Shown here: one piece after another, positions 1-7,546 of the stretch | How positions within the stretch are numbered: position 1 is the first letter of the stretch | Layout: each line of letters begins with the position of its first letter | Assembly (NCBI GenBank): GCA_030432755.1 | Contig: JAUILZ010000026.1 | Span: forward strand, 1 to 39,781 | DNA length: 39,781 nucleotides | Origin: Gammaproteobacteria bacterium | Lineage (GTDB): Bacteria > Pseudomonadota > Gammaproteobacteria > Arenicellales > Poriferihabitantaceae | Reading direction: 5' to 3' | Program-made: the position numbers and the translations under genes | Notes under the pieces: model-generated | Told to the model about the DNA's origin: nothing | Seen by the model: only the letters and a program-made list of their open reading frames with translations | Databases searched by the model: none

Positions 1-257
1 TGCTCGCGCACGCTGAGAGCGTCCTGCACGTGATTGCTGAGATCCTCGAGCTCCTGCGCCAGGCGGCCGGCGGCATCGAGCTCGATCATCCTGAGCGAGC
101 CCTGGATCTGGTGCAACTCCGGCGGCACCTCGCTCAGGCGGCCGAAATTCGACTCCCGCTCGGCCTCGATCACGGTCGACATCACGCTGCTCATGGAGCC
201 GCTGAGGGCGCCCTTGATCCAGCCGAACGTCTGTGGATGGGGTGCGGGAATCGTCAC
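1..257 (-). CDS. chpA: ChpA hybrid chemotaxis histidine kinase, N-terminal part (cut by window edge)
   Basis: Only the first 85 or so codons lie inside the window. The frame is closed upstream by a TGA at 284-282, and the only start before the homologous region is GTG at 257, 49 bases after the pilJ stop. The protein contains HQIQGSLRMIEL followed by RLAQELEDL. This closely matches the first Hpt-like domain of Pseudomonas ChpA (HQVQGTLQMVEL, then LAEEMEKL). ChpA is the large CheA-type kinase of the Pil-Chp system: it has several phosphotransfer domains, takes input from PilJ through PilI and phosphorylates PilG and PilH. The motif holds Gln where ordinary Hpt domains have Lys or Arg, as in the ChpA family. 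Family and synteny are well supported; the exact start is less certain because no clear ribosome-binding site precedes the GTG. Confidence 0.85.
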   Translation of the reverse strand, partial: MTIPAPHPQTFGWIKGALSGSMSSVMSTVIEAERESNFGRLSEVPPELHQIQGSLRMIELDAAGRLAQELEDLSNHVQDALSVRE

Positions 258-306
258 GTCGAATAGCGCTCGTCGATCCGGTCAGTCGGGTTTTCGCACC
301 TGCGGA

Positions 307-2460
307 TCAGCCGGGCAGGCGGAAGCCCGCTACCGAGCGGTCGAGCTTGTCCACGACCTCGCGGATCCGCCCGAGCGCGGTCGCCACCTGGGACACGCTG
401 AGGTCCGAGCGCTCCGTGGTCTGACGCAGTTCGCCCATACCCTCGGACAGGGTATGCGCGTTCTGCGATTCCTGGGTTGCCTCCCTCGCCAGGGTCTCGA
501 TGGCGGTCAACAGCTCCTCGCTGATCTGCTCGATTTCATCCAGCGCCTGGCCCGCCTGGTCGGCAACCCGGGCGCCGGTAACCACCTCCTCGGTGGTGGT
601 TTCCATGGAGCGGATCGCATTGTTGGCGTCCTGCTGAATGGTCTTGACCAGCTCGGTAATCTCGCTGGAAGCGCGCGCGGAACGTTCCGCAAGCCGCTGT
701 ACCTCTTCCGCCACCACCGCGAAACCACGGCCCGCCTCACCCGCCATCGCCGCCTGGATGGAAGCGTTGAGGGAAAGCACGTTGGTCTGTTCGGTCACGT
801 CCTGGATGAGATTGACGATCTCGTTGATCTGCTGCGAACTCTCGCCCAGGCGCTTGAGTCGCTTGGCGGTGTCCTGGATCTGGTTGCGTGTGCTGTTCAT
901 GCCGACGATGGTGTCGCGCACCGCCGCGGCACCGGTTTTCGCGGACTGCGCCGCCACCCGCGCGCTTTCCGATGACTGCATTGCCGACTGGCTCATGCGG
1001 TTCATGGTTGCGCTCATCTGCTCGATGTTGCGCGCCGCGTTCATGATGCCTTCCGTCTGCGCGTCGTTACTGGTGAGCAGGTCGGCGATCAACTGGTCGG
1101 AGTCCTCGGTGGTGTTGGACATCTCGGTGGAGGCCTCCTTGATACCGTTGACCAGGACGCGCATCTCGCCGATCGCGAAGTTGACCGAATCGGCGATTGC
1201 GCCGGTAACCTCGTTGGTCACCTCGGCTTCCACGGTGAGGTCACCCTGGGCGAGGTCGCCCATCTCGTCGAGCAGCTTTATGACCGCGTCCTCCGCGCGC
1301 CGGGTACGCAGCGAGTTGACCTCCTCGCGGCGCTGACCATGCCGAATCAGTGACCAGATCAGGCCGATCAGCCCGATCACGCCGATGATGGCCGCCACCG
1401 CAGGGAGGTTTGCCACCCAGCCCGGGCGATCATGCCCCAGGGCGATGCCTTCCAGGAGTTCGTCGACGCTCGTCTCCATCGCTTCGGTCTGCCCGGCAAC
1501 CGCGCTCGCTGCATCACGCACCGCGGAGAAGTCGCCCATGCTGTCCATGATGCCCGCCGCGCTGGCGACCAGCTGCTGATAGGTGCGGTCTATACCGGCC
1601 ACCTCGTTCGCTACCGCGACGCCGCCCATGCTGCGGATGTCGCTGTTGCCCTGGCCGAAGAGATCGACGTCTTGCTGGAAGCGGTCGGCCGCGGCGCGCC
1701 AGTCACCGGAACCCATGGCGAACTCGTTCGCGTTGGCGCGGATGCGCTGGCTCAGGAAGCGCTGCTGGCTGCCCACGTTGATGAGATTCAGTGGCGCCTC
1801 GCTCTGCACCAGGCGATCCACCAGGCTGTCGGCGCGGGAGAGCAGGTCCGGGGTGAGCGCATTGACCTCTTTCACCTGCTCAAGGGTGCCGCTCACGACC
1901 CCCTGGTTGGCGGCCAGCAGTTCCACCTGCGGTCCCAACTCCGCCCAGGCGTCTGAAACCGTGCGAACGCCTTCGGCGACCTGGTCGCTGTAACCGGTCG
2001 CGAGGCCGCCGCCAAGCACGGATAGACCGCTTTCCACGTCGCCATGCAGACTGGAAAGACGATCGAAAGCCCCGGGGTTACCGCCCAGCGCGCGAAGCGA
2101 CTGGTAGCGGATGTCCTTGATGTCGGAATCGAGGTCGAGCGTCGCATTACGCAGTTCCGCGGTTTCCTGGCGGTCCTGGTTGGTCCGCACCACGCTGGTA
2201 AGGAACACGATGGTGGAAATCACCACCAGCACGCCCCAGAACAGGGCAGGCCAGTTGGTCCCGACGTCGGGAATTTCCTCCTCTCCCTCGCTCTCGAACA
2301 GGTCCGCGAGCGGATTGTCGCCGTCAGCATCGTCATCATTCGCAAAGCCCTCGCCGAATCCGGCGTACTCCCCCATGGCTTCGCGTGACGCCTGCGCATC
2401 GTCGGGATCCAGGTCCTCGAAGATTTCCCTGATCGCGTCTTGGTCAGTCTTGTCGTTCAT
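307..2460 (-). CDS. pilJ: PilJ, methyl-accepting chemotaxis protein of the type IV pilus system
   Basis: A 717-residue receptor that senses pilin or surface contact and signals to ChpA through PilI. Two membrane helices are visible (about 71-91 and 350-373). They bracket a periplasmic PilJ-type sensor region containing [10 protein letters not shown] near 231-240. A HAMP-like linker and a cytoplasmic signalling hairpin follow, with the MCP tip [13 protein letters not shown] at about 575-587. The C-terminus (GFRLPG) lacks the NWETF-type tether for CheR. Unusually, the first membrane helix is preceded by about 70 cytoplasmic residues with about 24 Asp/Glu and only 3 Lys/Arg; Pseudomonas PilJ starts almost directly with the helix. 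It lies 27 bases downstream of pilI in the same operon. ATG at 2460 is the start; the next Met is residue 29, so a shorter form is possible but would keep most of the extension. Confidence 0.95.
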   Translation of the reverse strand: MNDKTDQDAIREIFEDLDPDDAQASREAMGEYAGFGEGFANDDDADGDNPLADLFESEGEEEIPDVGTNWPALFWGVLVVISTIVFLTSVVRTNQDRQETAELRNATLDLDSDIKDIRYQSLRALGGNPGAFDRLSSLHGDVESGLSVLGGGLATGYSDQVAEGVRTVSDAWAELGPQVELLAANQGVVSGTLEQVKEVNALTPDLLSRADSLVDRLVQSEAPLNLINVGSQQRFLSQRIRANANEFAMGSGDWRAAADRFQQDVDLFGQGNSDIRSMGGVAVANEVAGIDRTYQQLVASAAGIMDSMGDFSAVRDAASAVAGQTEAMETSVDELLEGIALGHDRPGWVANLPAVAAIIGVIGLIGLIWSLIRHGQRREEVNSLRTRRAEDAVIKLLDEMGDLAQGDLTVEAEVTNEVTGAIADSVNFAIGEMRVLVNGIKEASTEMSNTTEDSDQLIADLLTSNDAQTEGIMNAARNIEQMSATMNRMSQSAMQSSESARVAAQSAKTGAAAVRDTIVGMNSTRNQIQDTAKRLKRLGESSQQINEIVNLIQDVTEQTNVLSLNASIQAAMAGEAGRGFAVVAEEVQRLAERSARASSEITELVKTIQQDANNAIRSMETTTEEVVTGARVADQAGQALDEIEQISEELLTAIETLAREATQESQNAHTLSEGMGELRQTTERSDLSVSQVATALGRIREVVDKLDRSVAGFRLPG

Positions 2461-2487
2461 TGGCTATGGCCTCTATCAATATCTGTC

Positions 2488-3045
2488 TCAGTGCACCGTG
2501 TCCGGCGTACCGGCGATCGAACGGAACGTCGCCATCCGGCACAAAGCATTCACATCCAGCACTACCCAGCGCTCACCGCCGTCCTCGAGCACCACGCTCA
2601 CCGCGGGCGCCAGCGCCGGGGGCAATTCCATGTCGTCGACCTGCGCCAGGTACTCGGAAAAGGAACGCAGGTTGACCCGGCGCTCCAGCAGCAGCGCGCT
2701 CTTGATGTTTTCATCCGGCAGCTTGAGCAGCGTTGCGGAACGCAGCGACGTCACGCCCGGGAGACCGGCGAAGTCCGCGAAGTCCACCACCGTGTATACC
2801 TCGCCGCGGACGTTGGTGATCCCGCGCAACCAGCGTGTCGCCCAGGGAATGGGCTGGATTTCGCGCTCGGTCAGGATCTCGAACCCGCCGGCGAACGGAA
2901 ACACCAGGTTGAGTTCTCCAAGGCGCATGGTGAAGCCGCGCCAGCTGCGCGCCTCCGTCTGCCGGATGCCGATGACCGCGCTGCCCATGGAACCCGCAGC
3001 CAGCGCCTGAAGCTGCTCGAGGGGGCCTGGTTGGTCCTGGTTCAT
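2488..3045 (-). CDS. pilI: PilI, CheW-type adaptor of the Pil-Chp system
   Basis: A 185-residue soluble coupling protein predicted to dock the receptor PilJ to the kinase ChpA at the cell pole. It is a single CheW domain beginning around residue 35. Typical features are the I-P-W-A segment followed by RGITNVRGEVYTVVDFADF (the conserved N-x-R-G-x-x-x-x-V-D loop of CheW), and a C-terminal strand WVVLDVNALC. The length fits PilI rather than the shorter chemotaxis CheW. It lies between pilH (79-base gap holding a hairpin) and pilJ (27-base gap) on the same strand, as in Pseudomonas. Start is ATG at 3045. Confidence is high from fold and gene order together. Confidence 0.92.
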   Translation of the reverse strand: MNQDQPGPLEQLQALAAGSMGSAVIGIRQTEARSWRGFTMRLGELNLVFPFAGGFEILTEREIQPIPWATRWLRGITNVRGEVYTVVDFADFAGLPGVTSLRSATLLKLPDENIKSALLLERRVNLRSFSEYLAQVDDMELPPALAPAVSVVLEDGGERWVVLDVNALCRMATFRSIAGTPDTVH

Positions 3046-3089
3046 GGCTCGGGTACCTTGGTGACGGAGAACGGATCGGGAAACGCGCC

Positions 3090-3113
3090 GCTGGCGTCCA
3101 CGCGGGCGCCAGC
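3090..3113. other. Inverted repeat between pilH and pilI
   Basis: GCTGGCG (3090-3096) and CGCCAGC (3107-3113) form a perfect 7-bp stem with a 10-base loop, in the only sizeable gap (79 bases) of the pilGHIJ-chpA operon. There is no T tract, so it is not a standard terminator. It could be an intercistronic RNA hairpin that stabilises or sets the ratio of the response regulators to the receptor complex. This role is inference only. Confidence 0.4.
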
Positions 3114-3124
3114 CGGCTTCCGTG

Positions 3125-3487
3125 TTACAGGTCGCGCAACTTGTCGATCAGTTCCTTGTTGGTAAACGGCTTGGTGATATAGCCCACGGCGCCCTGACGC
3201 AGTCCCCATACCTTGTCCGACGCCTTGTTCTTGGACGACACGATGATGATCGGGATATCCGCGGTATCGGGGTCGTTGTGCAACATGCGCGTGGCCTGGA
3301 AGCCGTTCGTCCCGGGCATCACCACGTCCATCAGGATGGCCTGGGGCCGTTCCCGCTTGGCCACCGCCAACGCCTCCTCGGCATTTCCCACCGACAGTGT
3401 CTGAAAACCCGCCGCCGCCAGGGCATTGCAAATCAGGTGGCTGTCGGTAGCGGAATCATCCACCACCAGAACAGTATTGACAGTCAT
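3125..3487 (-). CDS. pilH: PilH, single-domain response regulator
   Basis: A 120-residue CheY-like receiver with no output domain. The acidic pocket is D10-D11, the phosphoacceptor is D54 (LMDVVMPG), the switch residue is S84 (IIVSS) and the conserved lysine is K106 (ITKPF). In the Pil-Chp system PilH opposes PilG, promoting pilus retraction or acting as a phosphate sink. A P-G-T-N-G segment follows the phosphorylation site, typical of PilH. It is second in the operon, 37 bases after pilG. Start is ATG at 3487. Assignment as PilH rather than PilG rests on gene order and this signature. Confidence 0.93.
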   Translation of the reverse strand: MTVNTVLVVDDSATDSHLICNALAAAGFQTLSVGNAEEALAVAKRERPQAILMDVVMPGTNGFQATRMLHNDPDTADIPIIIVSSKNKASDKVWGLRQGAVGYITKPFTNKELIDKLRDL

Positions 3488-3528
3488 TTCAGATACCCCA
3501 CAGTAAGCTCAAGAATTCGTTACGACCT

Positions 3529-3906
3529 TTATCCGGCCGCCACGACCCCGGTGTATTTTTCAACCGCCCCGATGAGATCGTCATCACTGAACGGCTTGTT
3601 GATATGTCCCTCGGCGCCGACGATACTGCCCCGCGCCCGGTCGAACAGGCCATCCTTGCTGGAAACCATGATGACCGGGGTTTCCCGGTACTGCTTGTTG
3701 TTTTTTACCAGCGAACAGGTCTGGTAACCATCGATCTTTGGCATCATGATGTCGACGAACATCAGGTCAGGCTGAAAATCCGTGACCTTGGAAATTGCCT
3801 CGAAACCATCTTCCGCCGTGACCACTTCGTAGCCCGCGGCCTCCAGCACGCGGGAAGCCTTGTGCAGAATGGTCTTGCTGTCATCCACCACCAGAATCTT
3901 TTTCAT
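3529..3906 (-). CDS. pilG: PilG, single-domain response regulator
   Basis: A 125-residue CheY-like receiver, first gene of the Pil-Chp operon. Key residues are all present: D8-D9, phosphoacceptor D52 (FVDIMMPKIDGYQT), S82 (IMVSS) and K104 (INKPF). In Pseudomonas PilG acts on the pilus extension motor and raises cAMP through FimL and CyaB. The KTILHKASRVLEAAGYEV region is typical of PilG. In P. aeruginosa gshB lies upstream; here the upstream neighbour is the divergent tonB-like gene and gshB is absent. Start is ATG at 3906. The 3907-4150 gap must contain its promoter, but no convincing minus-strand -35/-10 pair was found. Confidence 0.93.
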   Translation of the reverse strand: MKKILVVDDSKTILHKASRVLEAAGYEVVTAEDGFEAISKVTDFQPDLMFVDIMMPKIDGYQTCSLVKNNKQYRETPVIMVSSKDGLFDRARGSIVGAEGHINKPFSDDDLIGAVEKYTGVVAAG

Positions 3907-4077
3907 AATCAGTACGTACCCCGATGAACAGACCGATCATGCGGCCCCCTTAGTCCTGTCAGCGCGTCTTGCCGACGCCTCGCCAGCGCCCGGGTACTGA
4001 TGCCGCCCCCGGAATCCGGCACTTTCTGTGTCAAGTGGTCGGGCCTTTTCGTTGGTCAGTCAACGATCTAGCCTCAT

Positions 4078-4105
4078 TTTTTGTTATCGAATCAAAGGCT
4101 ATAAT
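4078..4105 (+). promoter_or_regulatory. Probable sigma-70 promoter for the tonB-like gene
   Basis: A perfect -10 hexamer TATAAT lies at 4100-4105, with a poor T-rich -35 (TTTTTG, 4078-4083) 16 bases upstream, in a locally AT-rich part of the gap between divergent pilG and the tonB-like gene. A transcript starting near 4112 would exclude upstream start codons and leave GTG at 4151 as the first useful start. Confidence 0.5.
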
Positions 4106-4150
4106 AGCCCAGATCGGCGCAATTTAACACAGTCCTCCGGCATTTCAAGC

Positions 4151-4981
4151 GTGTCCAGCGCATCCTCCCAATCCGCGGCAGCCCGCGGCGCCCGTCAACG
4201 ATCCCGGGACCTGTTCGGCTGGGTGCTGATCGCCTCGATGCTGGCCCATGTCGTGGTGGTATTCGGCATTTCCTTCGTCATGCCGAGCCAGGCGGGCAAC
4301 CGGGATTTTTCCCCGCCGATGAAGATCATGCTGGTTTCCACGCCCTCCGAACAGGCCCCCGACGAGGCGAATGCCCTGGCGCAGAGCGACAGCGTGGGCG
4401 AGGCAGACGCCGAGGAACCACCACTGCTGGCGATGAGCACCCGCGCCGCCAGCGCGGGCGCCCAGCGCGAACGCGAACGCCTGCTCATGGAGGAACAGGC
4501 CAATGCCTGGCTGAATCCTGCGCCGGAGGAATCCGCCACCCCGGGCGAGGCCGTGCCGCTCGAGAACCGCGAAACGCTGGTGGAGCAGATCGATGTCGCG
4601 TTCCTGAATGCGCGCGCGCAGCCGCGCGAGCGATACGTCCACAGCAGCACCCGCGCATCGGAACTCGCTCCCTACCTGGAAAGCTGGCGCCTGCAGACCG
4701 AGCGCGTGGGCAATCTCAACTATCCCGATGCCGCGCGCCGCGACCGGATCGAGGGAGAGCTGGTCCTCGACGTGGCGGTGCGCGCGGACGGCAGTGTCGA
4801 GGGCGTCGACATCCTGCGCTCCTCCGGCCACAAGGTGCTCGATGACGGCGCCGAACGCATCGTCACCATCGCCGCGCCGTTCGAGCCTTTCAGCGAGGAG
4901 ATGCGCAGGGACTATGATATCCTGCACATCATCCGGACATGGAGATTCAGCCGCAATACCGTCACCGACGTCACCCGTTGA
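4151..4981 (+). CDS. tonB3: TonB-family energy-transducing protein (TonB3-like)
   Basis: A 276-residue inner-membrane protein that would couple proton-motive force to outer-membrane transport or envelope functions. One membrane helix is visible (about 21-43 from the chosen start). It is followed by an acidic and Ala/Glu-rich periplasmic spacer with little of the usual Pro-Lys repeat, and a C-terminal TonB domain. That domain begins at NYPDAARRDRIEGELVLDV and continues V-R-A-D-G-S-V and IRTWRFS. In P. aeruginosa the equivalent gene (PA0406, tonB3) sits at this position and affects twitching motility. GTG at 4151 was chosen because a TATAAT box ends at 4105, so the longer frame opening at 4028 would begin upstream of the transcript; no good ribosome-binding site is visible. 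No exbB/exbD is nearby. Confidence 0.83.
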   Translation: MSSASSQSAAARGARQRSRDLFGWVLIASMLAHVVVVFGISFVMPSQAGNRDFSPPMKIMLVSTPSEQAPDEANALAQSDSVGEADAEEPPLLAMSTRAASAGAQRERERLLMEEQANAWLNPAPEESATPGEAVPLENRETLVEQIDVAFLNARAQPRERYVHSSTRASELAPYLESWRLQTERVGNLNYPDAARRDRIEGELVLDVAVRADGSVEGVDILRSSGHKVLDDGAERIVTIAAPFEPFSEEMRRDYDILHIIRTWRFSRNTVTDVTR

Positions 4982-5021
4982 GCTGGCGCTAGCCTGGCGC
5001 CAATCCGGTGCTAACCCTGCG

Positions 5022-5049
5022 TTGACGCAACTCTGCCCCCGACTATCCT
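5022..5049 (+). promoter_or_regulatory. Candidate promoter directly in front of algH
   Basis: TTGACG (5022-5027) and TATCCT (5044-5049) are separated by 16 bases; five of six and four of six positions match the sigma-70 consensus. The ATG of algH begins only 5 bases after the -10 box, so a transcript from here would have no leader or almost none. A 6-bp inverted repeat TGGCGC/GCGCCA (4984-4989 and 4997-5002) lies just upstream. Confidence 0.45.
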
Positions 5050-5053
5050 GACT

Positions 5054-5620
5054 ATGGCGGACGGCTACCTCAGCAATCATTTCCTGGTATCGATGCCACA
5101 GTTGGCGGACGACAACTTCGCCCGCACGGTGACGCTGATCTGCCAGCATGACGAGAACGGCGCCCTCGGCGTCGTCATCAATCGCCTCAGCGCCCATACC
5201 CTGGGAGAAATCTACCAGCAGCTCGAGATCGACGTCGCGGATCGCCAGAGCGCTGCCCAACCAGTGTTCGAGGGCGGTCCGGTACACCGCGAGTTCGGCC
5301 TCGTGGTGCACAGCCGCGCCCCCGGCCAGCAATGGGAGTCTACGCTGCAGATCAGCGATTCACTCGCGCTGACCAGTTCACGCGATATCCTGGTGGACAT
5401 GGCCCGCGGCTCCGGCCCCGATCGCACCCTGATGAGCCTCGGCTATGCCGGCTGGGGGCCCGGCCAGCTCGAACAGGAAATCCTGCAGAACGCCTGGTTC
5501 AGCACACCGGTGGAGCAACGTATCCTGTTCGACACCCGGGTGGACGAGAAGTGGAACCACGCAGCCCACCTGATCGGCATGGACCTCAACAAGCTCACCG
5601 GACAGGTCGGGCACGCGTGA
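5054..5620 (+). CDS. algH: AlgH / YqgE family protein (UPF0301)
   Basis: A 188-residue cytoplasmic protein of the AlgH/YqgE family. In Pseudomonas it affects alginate and other regulons, but its biochemical role is unsettled. Family features visible: LSNHFLVSMPQLADDNFART near the N-terminus, the block GALGVVINRL, VFEGGPV near the middle and GYAGWGPGQLEQE in the last third. Length is normal for the family. The gene overlaps the next one by four bases (GTGA), so algH and ruvX are translationally coupled, as in many gammaproteobacteria. The ATG at 5054 has no ribosome-binding site and sits right behind a promoter-like sequence; homologues start at the same place relative to NHFL, so this start is favoured. 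Confidence 0.92.
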   Translation: MADGYLSNHFLVSMPQLADDNFARTVTLICQHDENGALGVVINRLSAHTLGEIYQQLEIDVADRQSAAQPVFEGGPVHREFGLVVHSRAPGQQWESTLQISDSLALTSSRDILVDMARGSGPDRTLMSLGYAGWGPGQLEQEILQNAWFSTPVEQRILFDTRVDEKWNHAAHLIGMDLNKLTGQVGHA

Positions 5621-6051
5621 AGGGGCGCATCGTCGGATTCGATTTCGGCACCCGCAAGATCGGCACCGCCACCGGCAACCGCCTCACCGCCACCACACAG
5701 CCGCTGGAGACGGTGCCCTGCCGCGGGGAAAGTCCGGACTGGAAACGCCTGGCCGCAATCATCGATGAATGGCGCGCGGACGAGCTGGTCGTGGGTCTGC
5801 CGCTGCACATGGACGGCAGCGAGAGCGCGCTCTGCGCCCCTGCGAGAGAATTCGCGCAGGAGCTGGCGATCCGCACCGGGCTGCCGGTTGCCATGGTCGA
5901 CGAGCGACTGAGTTCGGCGGAAGCGGATCACCTGGTGGGCCTTGGGGCCAGCCCGGGGAAGTCCCGCCAGCGACAGCGTGAAATGCATCGCGACAGCGTC
6001 GCCGCGGAGTTGATTGTGAGGAGCTTCCTGGCGGAGAATCCCGGCCCGTGA
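5617..6051 (+). CDS. ruvX: RuvX / YqgF, pre-16S rRNA 5'-processing nuclease (putative Holliday junction resolvase)
   Basis: A 144-residue RNase H-fold nuclease. It is known to mature the 5' end of 16S rRNA and was earlier predicted to resolve Holliday junctions. The first acidic strand GFDFGTRKIGTA (Asp9), the VVGLPLHMDGS segment with the S-E after it, DERLSS near 99-104 and DSVAAELIV near the C-terminus are the family motifs. The start is GTG at 5617, whose last two bases form part of the algH TGA stop; there is no better in-frame start. It also overlaps pyrR by a second GTGA. The algH-ruvX-pyrR-pyrB-pyrC' chain is therefore linked by four-base overlaps at every junction. Confidence 0.93.
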   Translation: MKGRIVGFDFGTRKIGTATGNRLTATTQPLETVPCRGESPDWKRLAAIIDEWRADELVVGLPLHMDGSESALCAPAREFAQELAIRTGLPVAMVDERLSSAEADHLVGLGASPGKSRQRQREMHRDSVAAELIVRSFLAENPGP

Positions 6052-6566
6052 CGAACCCGATCCTCCTTGCGCCGATCCTCGACCAGATGGCCGCGGATAT
6101 TCAGGCACTCGACCTCGAACGGCCGCTCATGATCGGTATCCATACCGGCGGCGCCTGGGTCGCGGAGGAACTGCACCGGCGTCTCGAACTGCCCTCCCCC
6201 CTCGGCACGCTCGACATCTCCTTCTACCGCGACGACTTCAGCCGCGTCGGGCTGAATCCGAGCGTGCGTTCATCAACGCTGCCGGAAAGCGTGGATGACC
6301 GCGCGGTGATCCTCGTCGATGACGTGCTTTACACCGGCCGCACGTTGCGCGCCGCGCTCAACGAAATATTCTCCTGGGGCCGACCAGCGGTTGTACGCCT
6401 GGCGGTGGCGCTGGACAGGCCAGGACGCGAACTGCCCATCCAGGCGGACGTTGTCGGCCAGCGCGTGGAACTGACGCCGGAACGCCAGGCCAAGATCGCC
6501 CGTGGCGAGGACGGCGCCCTGCGCTTCGACATCCTCACCCGGGAGCGCCGCGGGGGCAGCGCATGA
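6048..6566 (+). CDS. pyrR: PyrR, bifunctional pyrimidine regulator / uracil phosphoribosyltransferase
   Basis: A 172-residue phosphoribosyltransferase-fold protein. The PRPP-binding loop [19 protein letters not shown] (about 84-102) and the flexible loop around [13 protein letters not shown] (about 57-69) are characteristic of PyrR. In Bacillus PyrR binds pyr mRNA. In gammaproteobacteria such as Pseudomonas it lies in the pyrB operon and is linked to its control, and it can convert uracil to UMP. The start is GTG at 6048, overlapping the ruvX stop (GTGA), and the 3' end overlaps pyrB (ATGA). I did not see an RNA attenuator structure in front of pyrR, which is expected since the upstream sequence is coding. 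Confidence 0.92.
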   Translation: MTNPILLAPILDQMAADIQALDLERPLMIGIHTGGAWVAEELHRRLELPSPLGTLDISFYRDDFSRVGLNPSVRSSTLPESVDDRAVILVDDVLYTGRTLRAALNEIFSWGRPAVVRLAVALDRPGRELPIQADVVGQRVELTPERQAKIARGEDGALRFDILTRERRGGSA

Positions 6567-7546
6567 TGCCCTCGGACAGCGCGGTCCAGTTCGACTCCTC
6601 TGGCCGCCTGCGCCATTTTCTCACCATCAACGGTCTGCCGCGCGAAACCCTGACGGGGATACTGGATACCGCCGAGTCCTTCATGAGCTTCGGCCAGCGC
6701 GAGATCCGCAAGGTGCCGCTGCTGCGCGGCCGCACCGTGGTCAACCTGTTCTTCGAGGCCAGCACGCGTACCCGCACGACGTTCGAGATTGCCGCCAAGC
6801 GACTCTCGGCGGATGTCATCAACCTCAACGCGGCGCGCATGTCCACGTCCAAGGGCGAGACCATTCTCGACACGGTGCGTACTCTCGAGGCGATGCATAC
6901 CGACATGTTCGTGGTGCGTGACTCCGCCAGCGGCGCCGCCCATCTCATCGCCAGTCACCTGCCCTCCCACGTGCGTGTGATCAATGCCGGCGACGGCCGC
7001 CACGCCCATCCTACCCAGGCGATGCTCGACATGTTCACCATCCGCCGGGAAAAGGGTGGCTTCGACGGGCTCTGCGTGGCCATCGTCGGCGACGTCCTGC
7101 ATTCCCGGGTCGCGCGTTCGCAGATCCATGCGTTGTCGACCCTGGGGGTGGCGGAGGTCCGGGTCATCGGCCCGCGCACGCTGATTCCGACGGAGATCGA
7201 GTCCATGGGCGTCAAGGTGTTCGCAGACATGGCAGAGGGTCTCTCTGGCGCCGACGTGGTGATGATGCTGCGCCTGCAACGGGAACGCATGGAAGGTCAG
7301 CTGGTGCCGAGCGAGCAGGAATACTTCAGCCGCTACGGCCTCACCGAGGAGAAGCTGCGGCATGCCGCGAGCGATGCCATCGTGATGCATCCCGGTCCCA
7401 TCAACCGCGGGCTCGAGATCGCTTCCAGCGTGGCCGACGGCGAACGCTCGGTGATCCTTTCCCAGGTCACCAACGGCATCGCCGTACGGATGTCGATCAT
7501 GGCGACGCTGATGGGCGGCGCGGACGGCGGCGAGGAAACGGGATGA
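6563..7546 (+). CDS. pyrB: Aspartate carbamoyltransferase catalytic subunit
   Basis: A 327-residue enzyme that joins carbamoyl phosphate and aspartate, the first committed step of pyrimidine synthesis. The carbamoyl-phosphate loop [19 protein letters not shown] (about 64-82) and the [10 protein letters not shown] block are intact. The aspartate-side loop [11 protein letters not shown] and the motif [11 protein letters not shown] near 275-285 are present. Its slightly long N-terminus and its position before a dihydroorotase-like gene match the Pseudomonas-type (class A) ATCase, in which PyrB needs the pseudo-dihydroorotase PyrC' to assemble an active dodecamer. No pyrI is present. ATG at 6563 overlaps the pyrR stop. 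Confidence 0.96.
   Translation: MMPSDSAVQFDSSGRLRHFLTINGLPRETLTGILDTAESFMSFGQREIRKVPLLRGRTVVNLFFEASTRTRTTFEIAAKRLSADVINLNAARMSTSKGETILDTVRTLEAMHTDMFVVRDSASGAAHLIASHLPSHVRVINAGDGRHAHPTQAMLDMFTIRREKGGFDGLCVAIVGDVLHSRVARSQIHALSTLGVAEVRVIGPRTLIPTEIESMGVKVFADMAEGLSGADVVMMLRLQRERMEGQLVPSEQEYFSRYGLTEEKLRHAASDAIVMHPGPINRGLEIASSVADGERSVILSQVTNGIAVRMSIMATLMGGADGGEETG

Noticed and set aside
34..975. Long plus-strand open frame opposite pilJ
   Set aside because: It is a by-product of high GC coding on the other strand: Arg/His/Leu-rich, no domain, and the minus-strand PilJ motif set is unmistakable.
4984..5002. TGGCGC/GCGCCA hairpin after the tonB-like gene as a terminator
   Set aside because: Stem of only 6 bp, 7-base loop and no T tract; kept only as a note with the algH promoter.
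4145..5332. 395-codon minus-strand frame across tonB, algH and their gap
   Set aside because: It runs antisense through two recognisable genes and a promoter region, with no family motif of its own.
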